Shown here: positions 17,947 through 26,970 of the stretch, one piece after another
Layout of the letters: the number at the start of each line of letters is the position of its first letter
How positions within the stretch are numbered: position 1 is the stretch's first letter
Source: Marinobacter vulgaris
GTDB taxonomy: Bacteria > Pseudomonadota > Gammaproteobacteria > Pseudomonadales > Oleiphilaceae
NCBI RefSeq assembly: GCF_003344045.1
Contig: NZ_QFWX01000002.1
Coordinates: 281,270 to 345,269 of the forward strand
Direction: 5' to 3'
DNA: 64,000 nucleotides
Program-made: the position numbers and the translations under genes
The notes under the pieces: generated by a model
Database searches by the model: none
What the model saw: the letters and a program-made list of their open reading frames with translations, nothing else
What the model was told of the DNA's origin: nothing

Positions 17947-18914
17947 CAGCGGCTCCGGTGCAACAGATAAAGAAAGGTGGGCACCCCCAGCAGGGCCGTG
18001 ATCACGCCCACCGGCAACTGTTCCGGTGCAATCACCACCCGCGCCAGGCTATCTGCCAGCACCAGCAGGCTGCCGCCACCGAGAGCGCAGGCCGGCAGGA
18101 TCAGGCGCTGGTCGTTGCCCAGCACCAGTCTCAGCATGTGCGGCACCACAAGGCCTACAAAGCCGATGCTGCCGGCCATCGACACCGCGGCCGCGGTGAG
18201 CACGCTGGCAAGCACGTAGATCAGCCACTCCAGAGGCCTTACCGACACCCCCAGCGCGGCAGCCTGCAGCGGGCCACGGGCCAGCACATTCAGGCTGCGG
18301 CCGAGGGGAAACACCAGCGCGCAAACCAATGCCAGCATGACCAGTGCCGGTGCGGGATTGCCGGCATGGGAAAGATCCCCCATCAACCAGTAAAGCATAC
18401 CGGGCAACTGGCGGGCGGGGCTCATGGCAAGGATCAGGGTGATGATCGCACCCCACCCCGCAGCCACCACCACGCCGGTCAACAACAACCGGGACGGCGT
18501 CCAGCTTCCGGTTCCGTGGGCAAGGCCAAATACCAGCAAGGTCGCCAGCATCGCGCCGGCAAACGCCGAACCCGACACCAGCGCCCCGGCTACTCCGGCC
18601 AGCATGGCCAGCAAGGCACCCACCGCCGCGCCACCAGACAGACCGAGGATATAGGGGTCCGCCAGCGGATTGCGAAGCAGCACCTGCATCAATGCGCCGG
18701 CAACCGCCAACAGACCGCCGGTAGCAAAAGCGCTCAGGGTGCGGGGCAGACGAAGCTCCAGTATCAGCGTCTGTTGCAGGGAGGTGCCGCTCCCGGTCAG
18801 TACCGCCCAGGTGTCCCCGGGGGAGAGCGCCGCACTACCAATACTGATCGAGAGAACCATGCACAGCAGACTGATCAGCACAAGGATGGCCAGAGGGCGA
18901 CTATAACCGAGCAC
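17946..18914 (-). CDS. btuC: Vitamin B12 ABC transporter permease BtuC (FecCD family)
   Basis: Polytopic permease of 322 residues with about nine to ten hydrophobic segments. FecCD/BtuC signatures include RLPRTLSAFATGGLLAVAG (about 53-71), NPLADPYILGLSGGA and SIGFVGLVVPHMLRL. The gene overlaps the end of btuF by 14 bp and ends one base into btuD. It should form the membrane channel through which BtuF-delivered cobalamin enters the cytoplasm. Confidence 0.88.
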   Translation of the reverse strand: MLGYSRPLAILVLISLLCMVLSISIGSAALSPGDTWAVLTGSGTSLQQTLILELRLPRTLSAFATGGLLAVAGALMQVLLRNPLADPYILGLSGGAAVGALLAMLAGVAGALVSGSAFAGAMLATLLVFGLAHGTGSWTPSRLLLTGVVVAAGWGAIITLILAMSPARQLPGMLYWLMGDLSHAGNPAPALVMLALVCALVFPLGRSLNVLARGPLQAAALGVSVRPLEWLIYVLASVLTAAAVSMAGSIGFVGLVVPHMLRLVLGNDQRLILPACALGGGSLLVLADSLARVVIAPEQLPVGVITALLGVPTFLYLLHRSR

Positions 18915-19788
18915 GGGCCCGCTCCAGGGTCTGGCACAACTGCTCGCTGCCTTCGAGCATGCGCAAGGTGGGGCGCTGGATCAGCGACGGCGGAATCAGG
19001 TACAGATTATCCCTCGACACCGCAGTCAGCTCCGGATACCGCCGCCACTGGTCCAGCCAGCGGCGGTCGTCACTGTCTTCCCCGCCACTGAGTATGGCGT
19101 CCGGGTTGGCCTCCAGAACCGCTTCGGTGCTGATGCGGGGAACAAGACGCGGCAGATGCCCAAACACATTGTCCCCGCCACACAGCCGAATGGCGCGGCC
19201 AATCAGTTCCTCATCATTGATGGTCATCAACGGTTCGTGCCAGACCTGGTAGAACACCCGCACCGGCGGAGCTTTCTGATAGCGCTCCCGCAACTGCGCA
19301 ATGCCTGCCAGGAAAGCAGCAGCACGGCCCGCCCCGGCTGTTTCATCGCCACTGAGCAGGGCCAGCCGTTCCACAGCGCTTGCGATATGCTCGAACGTAC
19401 GCGGCTTCAGCCAGAACACCGGAATTCCCAGGGCTTCAATTTTTGCCAGTTGCGAGGCGGAATTACCGTCCACCCAGGCCACCACCAGGTCTGGCTCCAG
19501 CGCAACGATGGCCTCCAGATCCAGCCGGTTGCTGTTGCCCACCTGCGGCAGCTCGCCGGCTTCCGGCGGGTAATCACTCCAGGCGCTGACGGCAACCAGT
19601 TTTTCTCCGGCGCCGGCGGAGAACAGCAGTTCGGTTGCGCCGGGAGAGAGCGAAACAACCCGTTCAACCGAGTCCGCGATACAGACCTTGCGGTCAAGTG
19701 CATCATGGACGCAGCGTGCCGCTGCCGGTGCTGGCAAACCCAACGCCAACATGAGCGCCAGAAATATACCGGACCGCAAGGTCTTCAT
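18901..19788 (-). CDS. btuF: Periplasmic cobalamin-binding protein BtuF
   Basis: Class III solute-binding protein of 295 residues. Residues 1-24 form a signal peptide (cleavage near APAAA-RC). The N-lobe begins ERVVSLSPGATELLFSAGAG, typical of BtuF. The long backbone helix and the C-lobe segment FYQVWHEPLMTINDEELI follow; the Trp-His-Glu pattern is common in BtuF. It lies 26 bp after btuB and overlaps btuC, so its product passes cobalamin from the receptor to BtuCD. Confidence 0.87.
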   Translation of the reverse strand: MKTLRSGIFLALMLALGLPAPAAARCVHDALDRKVCIADSVERVVSLSPGATELLFSAGAGEKLVAVSAWSDYPPEAGELPQVGNSNRLDLEAIVALEPDLVVAWVDGNSASQLAKIEALGIPVFWLKPRTFEHIASAVERLALLSGDETAGAGRAAAFLAGIAQLRERYQKAPPVRVFYQVWHEPLMTINDEELIGRAIRLCGGDNVFGHLPRLVPRISTEAVLEANPDAILSGGEDSDDRRWLDQWRRYPELTAVSRDNLYLIPPSLIQRPTLRMLEGSEQLCQTLERARARL

Positions 19789-19814
19789 GGCTCCACCCCT
19801 GGTTTTCGAGTCAT

Positions 19815-21617
19815 TCAGAGCTGGAAGTTATAACGCAGCGACGCCATGAAGGTTCGCCCCGGGCTAACGTAATCGGTCGTGTTGTTGAACGCGGCAAGCG
19901 TTCTTTCCTTATCCAGCACATTATTCACGGTCAATCTTGCATCCAGATTTTTCCCAATAGTAGTGCCGGTGCGAAGATCCCAGGCACCGTATCCGGGAAT
20001 TCGACTAACACCATCGCGGTCAAGTTTGTGGTTTTCCGCCCGAACCGTGGTACCGACGTAGAAGCGATCAAAATCCTTGTCGATATCCAGTTTCGCCGTT
20101 TGCTCAGACCGATTGGTCAACGACTTGCCTGTCTGCTTATCCTCAAAATCACCGGCGCTAACAGCAGCCACGATTGACCAGCCATTGTCTTTCCAGCCAC
20201 CTTCAACCTCAACACCCTGCAACTCTGCTTCATCGGTGTTCTGGCTCGGCTCCGGGAAAAACGACACGATCAGGTCTTCAACATCGCTTCTATACACCGT
20301 AACGCCCCAGAACCAATTGCCAGTATTCTTTTCCAGGCCTACCTCGTAACTGACCGCTTCCTCAGGATCCAGATTAGGGTTCGCACCACCAAAGGAAGAA
20401 TACAGATCATTGAATGTCGGGGCTTTGAAAGACGTACCAGCGTTTAATCTCAAGCGATAACCATCACCAAAACGATACCCAAAAGCAGCGCCCCAGGTTT
20501 CATGGGTGCCAAAGGCCTCGTTGTCATCAGACCTTAAGCTCAGATGCAGTTCGGTGGGCCCATAATTCAACAGCGCTTGCCCAAAAAACGCATCATTTCT
20601 CCGACTATTTTCGCTCAGGGCAGAGGAGCCAGAGACCCTGTCCGTCATGGTCTCTGCGCCGATCACAAATTCATGAACTCCGGCCACAAACCAGTTTTCC
20701 AATCTCGACGTGCGAGTAGTGGTATCCAGGTCAAATGGTTCGAATTGGCTGAAAAAGGTTTGTTCATCACGGGCATCGGAAAATTGTAACGAGGCACGCC
20801 AGTAATCATTTATCGGCACCACGGCGCCGATACCGGCAGTCTGGAAGACAAAATCCTTGCTCCCGCCCTCATACTCGACGTCACCTTCTGCGCCAAGATA
20901 GGTAAGGTTAACCAGAATGCCATTATCAAATTCACGGCTGGCGTTGAAGGTCCCTGCTGTATTTTCGTAGCTTTTGTCCTCACCACCCTCGATTACCGGA
21001 GAGCCATCCGTGCGAAACCGGGTCACACCAACGTTCAGGGAGCTTTTCTCGTCAACTGTCGACAGACCCACTCCGTATTGCTGGGTGTCGAGATTGCCCG
21101 CGCCTGACTCAGCCCAACCTTGTGTGCCTTCTTCCTGGGGTGTGGTGAAAACCTGGGCAACGCCACCCATGGCGTCAGAACCGTAGAGACTGCTTCGACC
21201 ACCTCGCACCACTTCAACGCGATTGATCAGCTGGGGAGGCAAAAACTCCCAGGCCGGTATACCTGCTGTCGCAGAACGGATACGAATTCCATTGATCAAA
21301 AGCACTGTGCCGTCAGACTCATGACCACGAATAAAAACCGACGTTTGCTGCCCAATGCCACCGCTGGTTTGGACTGAGATACCAGGCTCTGATCTGAGCA
21401 GCTCACTGAATTCCTTTGGCTGTTTTTTTTGAATTTCCTGTTGATCAATCTCGGTGACCGAAGACAGGCTTTCGCCAACGGTTTTTGGCCCCGGTGTGGC
21501 TGTAACCACAATCGGATCAAGGGCATCGGCGTCTGAAGCGGGCTGGGCCGCGATTGCCAGGGGAAGGACTGCAAGAGAAATGCCTGAAAGGACAGCAGAT
21601 AATGGATGGTTATACAT
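19815..21617 (-). CDS. btuB: TonB-dependent cobalamin receptor BtuB
   Basis: Outer-membrane receptor of 600 residues. ATG 21617 is chosen because GGAG lies eight bases upstream and a signal peptide (cleavage near AIAA-QP) follows directly; the frame opens further to 21650. A TonB box DPIVVTAT (34-41) precedes the plug domain, which includes RVEVVRGGRSSLYGSDAMGG. A 22-strand-type barrel ends with LRYNFQL rather than the usual terminal Phe. The size matches E. coli BtuB (about 614). It is the first gene after the cobalamin riboswitch, which supports the substrate call. TonB/ExbBD genes are not in the window. Confidence 0.9.
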   Translation of the reverse strand: MYNHPLSAVLSGISLAVLPLAIAAQPASDADALDPIVVTATPGPKTVGESLSSVTEIDQQEIQKKQPKEFSELLRSEPGISVQTSGGIGQQTSVFIRGHESDGTVLLINGIRIRSATAGIPAWEFLPPQLINRVEVVRGGRSSLYGSDAMGGVAQVFTTPQEEGTQGWAESGAGNLDTQQYGVGLSTVDEKSSLNVGVTRFRTDGSPVIEGGEDKSYENTAGTFNASREFDNGILVNLTYLGAEGDVEYEGGSKDFVFQTAGIGAVVPINDYWRASLQFSDARDEQTFFSQFEPFDLDTTTRTSRLENWFVAGVHEFVIGAETMTDRVSGSSALSENSRRNDAFFGQALLNYGPTELHLSLRSDDNEAFGTHETWGAAFGYRFGDGYRLRLNAGTSFKAPTFNDLYSSFGGANPNLDPEEAVSYEVGLEKNTGNWFWGVTVYRSDVEDLIVSFFPEPSQNTDEAELQGVEVEGGWKDNGWSIVAAVSAGDFEDKQTGKSLTNRSEQTAKLDIDKDFDRFYVGTTVRAENHKLDRDGVSRIPGYGAWDLRTGTTIGKNLDARLTVNNVLDKERTLAAFNNTTDYVSPGRTFMASLRYNFQL

Positions 21618-22126
21618 TTTGATGACTCCGCACACCGCGCGCACCCGCACGAGGTTTATGGTTATGGTCGCGGAGAGAAGAACTCAGGCAGGCAAGCGGC
21701 AGAGCCGGAAAGCGCAAGGATTCGCCCACCTGAGCCGCCCACCGCAACTCCGGTTGTTTTTCCAGGCCGGTCTCCGGGCTTGCAAGCGGAGTAGCTAACT
21801 CCAGGGCAATCACCTTCCCATGCCATGAGCACAGTGGCGCATCAGATTGCCGTTTACTTGCTTACCGTTGCGGGGGCAGCATCGGAATGGTTCCTGTCAT
21901 GGACCGGAACGCACCGATTTCCCGTTTCACCCGTCGCGCGTTGCGACGGACACCTGATAAAAGTGAGGCAAGGCTAGCAACACCCGGGTAAGTGGTCAAT
22001 AACAAGCATCAAATCAGCAACCCCGTCCCTGGCGGTTTGCCACCTTGGTTTCGTAGCCGTCCCTGGCTGCCACTGCTATATTGCTACCTTAGATTGATCC
22101 ACCCGCCGGCCAATCAGGGAGACTTC
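21618..22126. other. Divergent intergenic region btuB / cNMP-CBS protein
   Basis: About 510 bases without a credible gene. The left two thirds hold the btuB leader and the cobalamin riboswitch on the minus strand. The right part (about 21960-22126) must hold the promoter and leader of the plus-strand cNMP/CBS gene. The open frame from 21992 is treated as untranslated because a good ribosome-binding site lies before ATG 22127. Confidence 0.7.
21755..21955 (-). ncRNA. Cobalamin (B12) riboswitch upstream of btuB
   Basis: On the minus strand the hallmarks occur in the right order. GGGTGAAACGGGAA is near the 5' end, then GCTGCCCCCGCAACGG (within 21861-21880), then GCCACTGTG (21830-21838) and GGGAAGG (21813-21819). 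Last comes the B12 box AGCCCGGAGACCGGCC (21765-21780). A hairpin CCGTCGC/GCGACGG (21931-21949) lies at the 5' side. About 140 bases separate the B12 box from the btuB ATG and would hold the expression platform. The element should lower btuBFCD expression when adenosylcobalamin is abundant. Outer boundaries are approximate. Confidence 0.93.
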
Positions 22127-24001
22127 ATGCAGGCAGAGCTGATCGAAATACGCAACCACCTGGCCCAGCATCCTCCGTTCGACGAGATGCCTGAAGAAAC
22201 TCTCGACAAAGTCGTCTCGAGCATTGAAGTTGCCTATTACCGCGCAGGCAGCGACATCCTCAAATTCGGTGAGCGCAACGCCCACCTGCATTACATTCGC
22301 AGTGGCGCCGTAGAGATGTATCGGCGTTCGGGAGAACTCTACAACCGTCTTGGTGAAGGTGAGATTTACGGCCAGTACGGCCTGTTGATGAGCAAAACGG
22401 TGCGATTTCCCGTCAAGGCCATTGAAGACTCCCTGATCTACCTGATTCCCGACGAGATTTTCCAGTATCTCTGGCAGAACGACGACAATTTTACCGATTT
22501 TGTGGAAGTTGAAGACCGCTCCCGCCTGCGTTCAGCATTGTCGCGCCGGGAGAAGTCCAATCAGCCGATGACGGCCCGGGTAACCCGGCTGATTTCCCGG
22601 GAGCCGGTCACCGCACCCAACACGGTTCGCCTGCAGGAGGCTGCCCGCATCATGACCGAACACGGTGTTTCGGCCTTGCTCCTGCTGGACGAAAGCGGCG
22701 ACAGGCCGACGCTGTGCGGGATCATAACGGACCGTGACCTGCGCACCCGGGCACTCTGCGAGGCTCTGCCCTCGGAAACGCCGATCAGTGACATCATGAC
22801 CAATCGCCTGATCACCACCAGCTCCAATTCGTTTATTTTTGAAGCCATGCTCACCATGCTTCACAACAACGTCCATCACCTGCCGGTGATGGACGGCGAC
22901 AGGATCCGGGGGGTAATTGCGCTGTCGGATATCGTCAAGCACGAGTCCCAGAGCAGCCTCTACCTGGTCAGCAACATATATCAGCAACAGGATGTAAAAG
23001 GTCTGAAACGCCTGAGCAAGGAGGTGCCCAACACCTTTGTGCGTATGGTCCGGGAAGACGCCAACTCCCACATGATCGGCAGTGCCATGGCCGGTATCGG
23101 CCGCAGCTTCAGCCAGCGGCTGCTGGAGCTGGGAGAGGAAAAGCTGGGGCCACCACCGGTGCCCTACTGCTTCATGGCACTCGGTTCCATGGCCCGGGAC
23201 GAGCAGCTGGTGGTGACCGACCAGGATAACGCCATGGTGCTGGACGACAGCTTCGATCCGGCCCAGCACGACGATTACTTCCTGGCACTGGCGAAATTTG
23301 TCAGTGATGGCCTGGCAGAGTGCGGTTACAGCTACTGCACCGGGGACATCATGGCCACCAACCAGAAATGGCGCCAGCCGCTACGGGTGTGGAAAGAGTA
23401 CTTCGCCGACTGGACCGACAACCCCAAGGCTGAGGCCCTGCTCAACAGCAATATCTTCTTCGATCTGGACGGCATCCACGGCCGCACCGAGTACACCGAG
23501 GAGCTCAAAGGGTTCATCGCCGACAGGGCCAGCAACAGCCAGCGCTTCCTGGCAATGCTGGCACGTAACGCCCTTAACCGGACGCCACCGCTGGGCTTTT
23601 TCCGCACCTTCGTGATGGAGGAAAGCGGCAAGCAAGTCAAAACCTTCAATCTGAAGCGTCGCGGCACGGCGCCGGTCTCGGACCTGATCCGGGTGCATTC
23701 CCTGGCGTGTGGCTCAAAGGCCCAGAACACCTTCAACCGCCTCAAGGCCATCGGACAAACCAAGCTGATTCCGGAAGACGGCGTGGATAACCTGCGGGAC
23801 GCCTTCGAATTCATCGCCATTGTGCGGATTCGCCACCAGGCCCTTGCCATCGAAGCCGGCCGCGAACCGGACAACAACGTGCGCCCGGAGGACCTGTCGC
23901 CCTTCGAACGCAGCCATCTCAAGGACGCCTTCCAGGTGGTCAGCCAGGCCCAGAAGTTCCTCAAGTTCCGCTATAACGCGCAGGTGGGCCGCAATGTCTG
24001 A
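22127..24001 (+). CDS. cNMP-binding / CBS / DUF294 nucleotidyltransferase-like protein
   Basis: Cytoplasmic protein of 624 residues. ATG 22127 follows GGGAG at five to six bases; an open frame extends 45 residues upstream but reads like leader. Domains in order: cyclic-nucleotide-binding fold (about 10-125), two CBS repeats (about 147-280; ITDRDLRTRAL and GVIALSDIVKH), DUF294 nucleotidyltransferase core (around 352-375, ALGSMARDEQ then TDQDNAMV), and the DUF294 C-terminal domain. The GS-x-x-R-x-E and D-Q-D residues of the nucleotidyltransferase fold are kept, as in the GlnD-like group. It overlaps the exonuclease gene by 8 bp, and the pairing recurs in gammaproteobacteria. A signal-transducing role is likely; substrate and ligand are unknown. 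Confidence 0.82.
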   Translation: MQAELIEIRNHLAQHPPFDEMPEETLDKVVSSIEVAYYRAGSDILKFGERNAHLHYIRSGAVEMYRRSGELYNRLGEGEIYGQYGLLMSKTVRFPVKAIEDSLIYLIPDEIFQYLWQNDDNFTDFVEVEDRSRLRSALSRREKSNQPMTARVTRLISREPVTAPNTVRLQEAARIMTEHGVSALLLLDESGDRPTLCGIITDRDLRTRALCEALPSETPISDIMTNRLITTSSNSFIFEAMLTMLHNNVHHLPVMDGDRIRGVIALSDIVKHESQSSLYLVSNIYQQQDVKGLKRLSKEVPNTFVRMVREDANSHMIGSAMAGIGRSFSQRLLELGEEKLGPPPVPYCFMALGSMARDEQLVVTDQDNAMVLDDSFDPAQHDDYFLALAKFVSDGLAECGYSYCTGDIMATNQKWRQPLRVWKEYFADWTDNPKAEALLNSNIFFDLDGIHGRTEYTEELKGFIADRASNSQRFLAMLARNALNRTPPLGFFRTFVMEESGKQVKTFNLKRRGTAPVSDLIRVHSLACGSKAQNTFNRLKAIGQTKLIPEDGVDNLRDAFEFIAIVRIRHQALAIEAGREPDNNVRPEDLSPFERSHLKDAFQVVSQAQKFLKFRYNAQVGRNV

Positions 24002-24731
24002 TAACCGCGGATCAACAACGACCGAGGAGCCGGCCAAGATATTGTCGTGGCCGGAACGCTTCCGCGAGCTCGCAGAGCAGGCAGAGGATGAACGGCTGAG
24101 GGCGTTTTATGAGGCGGGCTGCGTTGGCCCGAAAACGCCCATGAAGGACGTTCCTTTCATCGGCCTGGATTTCGAAACCACCGGGCTGGACCCGAACCAG
24201 CACTCCATTGTCAGCATTGGCGTGGTGCCATTCACCATCGACCGGATACAGCTGGGAGGCTCCCGGCACTGGCTGGTGAAGCCGCAGCTGCCGCTGCACC
24301 AGACGTCCATCACCATACACGGCATCACTCACACGGACATCGACCAGGCGCCGGATCTGGCCGAGGTGCTTGATGAGATCCTCGCCAGCATGGCCGGTCG
24401 CATTCCGGTGGTCCATTATCGTAATATTGAGCGGCCCTTCCTGAACGTCGCTCTGAAGTGGCGAATCGGTCAGGAAATACGCTTTCCGGTTATCGACACC
24501 ATGGCCATCGAGGCCCATCTGCATCCCCACCGTCAACCCAACTGGTGGCAGAAGCTGAAGGGCCAACAGCCGATCTCCATTCGCCTGGCAGATAGCCGCG
24601 CAAGGTACGGCCTGCCGCACTATCCGCCCCACAATGCCCTCGTGGATGCGCTGGCCAGTGCCGAACTGCTGATGGCCCAGATCCAGCACCATTTTTCGCC
24701 CGAGACCCCCATCGGAGATCTCTGGCTATAG
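23994..24731 (+). CDS. DnaQ-like 3'-5' exonuclease (DEDDh)
   Basis: Exonuclease-fold protein of 245 residues starting at ATG 23994, 8 bp inside the stop region of the cNMP/CBS gene. Exo I motif is GLDFETTGLDP (Asp59, Glu61), Exo II lies around HYRNIERPFL, and Exo III is HNALVDALASAELL with the DEDDh histidine. A roughly 50-residue helical extension precedes the fold. It lacks polymerase-binding segments, so it is a stand-alone member such as those linked to DUF294 proteins. It may act on nucleotides or short DNA/RNA in a signalling pathway with its partner; this is inferred from gene pairing only. Confidence 0.82.
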   Translation: MSDNRGSTTTEEPAKILSWPERFRELAEQAEDERLRAFYEAGCVGPKTPMKDVPFIGLDFETTGLDPNQHSIVSIGVVPFTIDRIQLGGSRHWLVKPQLPLHQTSITIHGITHTDIDQAPDLAEVLDEILASMAGRIPVVHYRNIERPFLNVALKWRIGQEIRFPVIDTMAIEAHLHPHRQPNWWQKLKGQQPISIRLADSRARYGLPHYPPHNALVDALASAELLMAQIQHHFSPETPIGDLWL

Positions 24732-24743
24732 ACGCTCCGGGGC

Positions 24744-25979
24744 CTAGTTGGAAGCGGTGCGACTGGTTTCTTTCACCTCACTGACCAGTGCGCCATACCC
24801 TTCTTTTTCCATATCCTCCAGCGGTATGAATTCAAGTGCCGCCGAGTTCATGCAGTAACGCAGACCCGTGGGATCAGGCCCGTCGTTGAACACATGCCCC
24901 AGATGGGAGTCCGCATATCGGCTACGGATCTCGGTACGGGTCATGAAGAAAGCACGGTCCTCTTTTTCCACCACCATATCCGGACTGATCGGCCTGGTGA
25001 AGCTGGGCCAGCCGGTGCCGGATTTGTACTTGTCGCGAGAGGAGAACAGAGGCTCACCGGAGACAATATCCACGTATATGCCCGGGCGTTTCTCGTCATA
25101 GTATTCGTTCTGGAAAGCGGGCTCGGTGCCATCTTCCTGGGTGACCTTGTACTGTTCTCTGGTCAGCCGCGCCTTGAGCGTTTTGTCGTCCGGCTTCTCA
25201 AAGGTCTCCGGGTTGAATGCTTCAACCTGACTGAGATTCATGCCCGCGTCGACGCTTCCGGAGTGCGCAGAATCACTGCCGTTCCCGGAACCGCTCCCGT
25301 CTGTACTGTTTTCTTCTGGCCGGTATTGAGAATAATCCACTTCCTGATCCTCGCCCCAGACGTCCTCGATGAACTGATAGCGGCCGGAGTTGAAGGTATA
25401 GATCTTGTACCGGACCGGATTCTTCCTGTAATAATCCTGATGGTATTCCTCGGCAGCGTAGAAAGTTTCGAAAGGCACAACCTCAATCTTCACCGGATTG
25501 TCGTAGCGGCCCGATTCTTCCAGCGCCCTGACCGAAGCTTCCGCTGCACGTTTCTGCTCTTCGTCGTGATAGAAAATGGCTGGCCGATACTGCCTGCCCC
25601 GGTCCACATACTGGCCTTCTACATCGGTCGGATTCGCGGTGCGCCACAGGGCCTGGAGCAGACCTTCGTAGGTGATCTTGTCAGGGTCGTAATACACCTG
25701 CACCGCCTCGGTGTGGCCGGTACGCCCACCGGCGACCTGCTCATAGGTCGGGTCTTTCTCATCACCACCACTGTAACCGGACACCGCCTCGACGACCCCC
25801 GGTACTTTTTCCTCATAGGCTTCTTCAACGCACCAGAAGCAGCCACCGGCGAAGGTCGCAACCGCCAGGTCCGGGTCGTCCGGCGCATACTTCGACTCCG
25901 CTCCATCGGAGGCGCCAACCTGAAACCCGGTCAGCGCGATGGCCGCCGCCATGGACACCAGTAACAGATACCGTTTCAT
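24744..25979 (-). CDS. msrAB: Exported MsrA-MsrB fusion methionine sulfoxide reductase
   Basis: Fusion of 411 residues with a signal peptide (about 1-23). MsrA comes first, with GCFWC (46-50, catalytic Cys47) and the [10 protein letters not shown] block. A Gly/Ser/Asp-rich linker follows (about 222-246). MsrB is second, with SGTGWPSF (320-327), DSHLGHVF and RYCMN (catalytic Cys376). It repairs both sulfoxide diastereomers, here probably in the periplasm. Only three cysteines occur in the protein, so MsrB has no zinc-binding CxxC pairs and no obvious resolving Cys. The N-terminal thioredoxin-like domain of PilB-type fusions is absent, so an external reductant is needed. Its minus-strand start faces the TetR-type gene across 301 bp. 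Confidence 0.9.
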   Translation of the reverse strand: MKRYLLLVSMAAAIALTGFQVGASDGAESKYAPDDPDLAVATFAGGCFWCVEEAYEEKVPGVVEAVSGYSGGDEKDPTYEQVAGGRTGHTEAVQVYYDPDKITYEGLLQALWRTANPTDVEGQYVDRGRQYRPAIFYHDEEQKRAAEASVRALEESGRYDNPVKIEVVPFETFYAAEEYHQDYYRKNPVRYKIYTFNSGRYQFIEDVWGEDQEVDYSQYRPEENSTDGSGSGNGSDSAHSGSVDAGMNLSQVEAFNPETFEKPDDKTLKARLTREQYKVTQEDGTEPAFQNEYYDEKRPGIYVDIVSGEPLFSSRDKYKSGTGWPSFTRPISPDMVVEKEDRAFFMTRTEIRSRYADSHLGHVFNDGPDPTGLRYCMNSAALEFIPLEDMEKEGYGALVSEVKETSRTASN

Positions 25980-26280
25980 AATATTAACCTCTTGCCCTTT
26001 GAATACTGTGACCGGTGTAAACGGGATTGATCACAGCAGCTTCTAACATTATTTACGCTTGCCTAACGCCCTAGAGATCATTGTGAACGCAGGAAGTTCA
26101 GATTGATTATCCGAAAGCAGGCCACAGACTGCAGCACAGGCCGGCCGGAAAGGCGAATTATTCATGCCAATCAGCAGGTTTCGTGTCACTGATTTGCGAC
26201 TCTGGATAACTCGCAGCAACCACAGCTTGTTGATAGCAGTGTATAGTGGAAAGTTCACAAATCTGTCACGGGTGGATCGA
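25980..26280. other. Divergent intergenic region msrAB / TetR-type regulator
   Basis: About 300 bases between divergent starts. AGAGG precedes the msrAB start by eight bases, and GGTGG precedes ATG 26281. An open frame from 26164 runs into the regulator but its first 39 residues do not resemble the family. I see no convincing paired -35/-10 boxes, operator dyad or RNA structure. Confidence 0.5.
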
Positions 26281-26865
26281 ATGACGGCAGACGCACTCAT
26301 AACCAGAGCAACACCTGCAGACGTTATCCGCCGTGCCCGCCGGCTCTGGCTGAAAGGTGAGCGCATCCACCTGGCATCGCTGTCTGAAGAACTCAACATC
26401 GGCCGCGCCACCCTTTTCCGCTGGGTCGGCAGCAAGGATCTGCTTATGGGTGAGGTTTTCTGGTCGCTCTATGATGCGCTGCGCCAGGATGCCATCAACC
26501 GGACTTCCGGCCAGGGTGTGGATTATGTAGTCGGCGTGTTCCGTTATATCAACTCGGTGCTGCTGCACTCGGAACCCTTGCGGCGTTTCGTCCATGACGA
26601 TCCGGAGTATGCCCTGAAAATATTGACCTCGTCCCAGTCCACACTGCACAGCCGCACGGTTGAGGCCAACACCCGGATACTGCAGCAACAGGTAGACGCC
26701 GGGTTTATCCACCCGCCGATGAATCTGGGAAGCTTGTCGTATTTTATGGTGCGGCTGGCAGAGTCCTGCCTGTACAGCGACATCATCTGCGGTCGTGAGC
26801 CGCGGGACGAGGAGCTGGAAGATGCCTGTACGGCGGTGCAGATTCTGCTCGGAGGGAAAGCCTGA
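26281..26865 (+). CDS. QsdR/TetR-family transcriptional regulator
   Basis: Regulator of 194 residues from ATG 26281. The N-terminal helix-turn-helix region contains IHLASLSEELNIGRATLFRWVGSKDLLMGEVFW, split across helices 2-4. Its SxEELNIGRATLFRWVG pattern is that of QsdR-like TetR proteins, where Trp replaces the usual Tyr/His before the serine. The all-helical C-terminal domain (about 70-190) should bind an effector. It is a single gene closed by a strong hairpin terminator. Targets could include msrAB across the divergent region or the NSS transporter downstream; neither is shown by the sequence. Confidence 0.75.
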   Translation: MTADALITRATPADVIRRARRLWLKGERIHLASLSEELNIGRATLFRWVGSKDLLMGEVFWSLYDALRQDAINRTSGQGVDYVVGVFRYINSVLLHSEPLRRFVHDDPEYALKILTSSQSTLHSRTVEANTRILQQQVDAGFIHPPMNLGSLSYFMVRLAESCLYSDIICGREPRDEELEDACTAVQILLGGKA

Positions 26866-26910
26866 GCATGGAGGCTTTGCGCGTTGCCGGCAATCAGGGC
26901 GAATAGAACA

Positions 26911-26943
26911 GAGAAGCCCGGCCGTTTCCGGGCCGGGCTTCTC
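26911..26943. terminator. Strong bidirectional terminator between TetR-type and NSS genes
   Basis: GAGAAGCCCGGCC (26911-26923) pairs perfectly with GGCCGGGCTTCTC (26931-26943) around a 7-nt loop. It lies between convergent stops at 26865 and 26971. The 13-bp GC-rich stem suits termination in both directions, though a long T run is absent. Confidence 0.75.
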
Positions 26944-26970
26944 CTGCATTGCTGATCTTCGCTGTGGTGC

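Noticed and set aside
17958..19091. Long open frame antisense to btuC/btuF
   Set aside because: Composition is Gln/His/Arg-rich and domain-free; the opposite strand encodes the well-conserved btu genes.
24894..25964. 356-codon open frame antisense to msrAB
   Set aside because: It reads as valine/leucine-rich shadow sequence, while the minus strand carries both catalytic Msr motifs.
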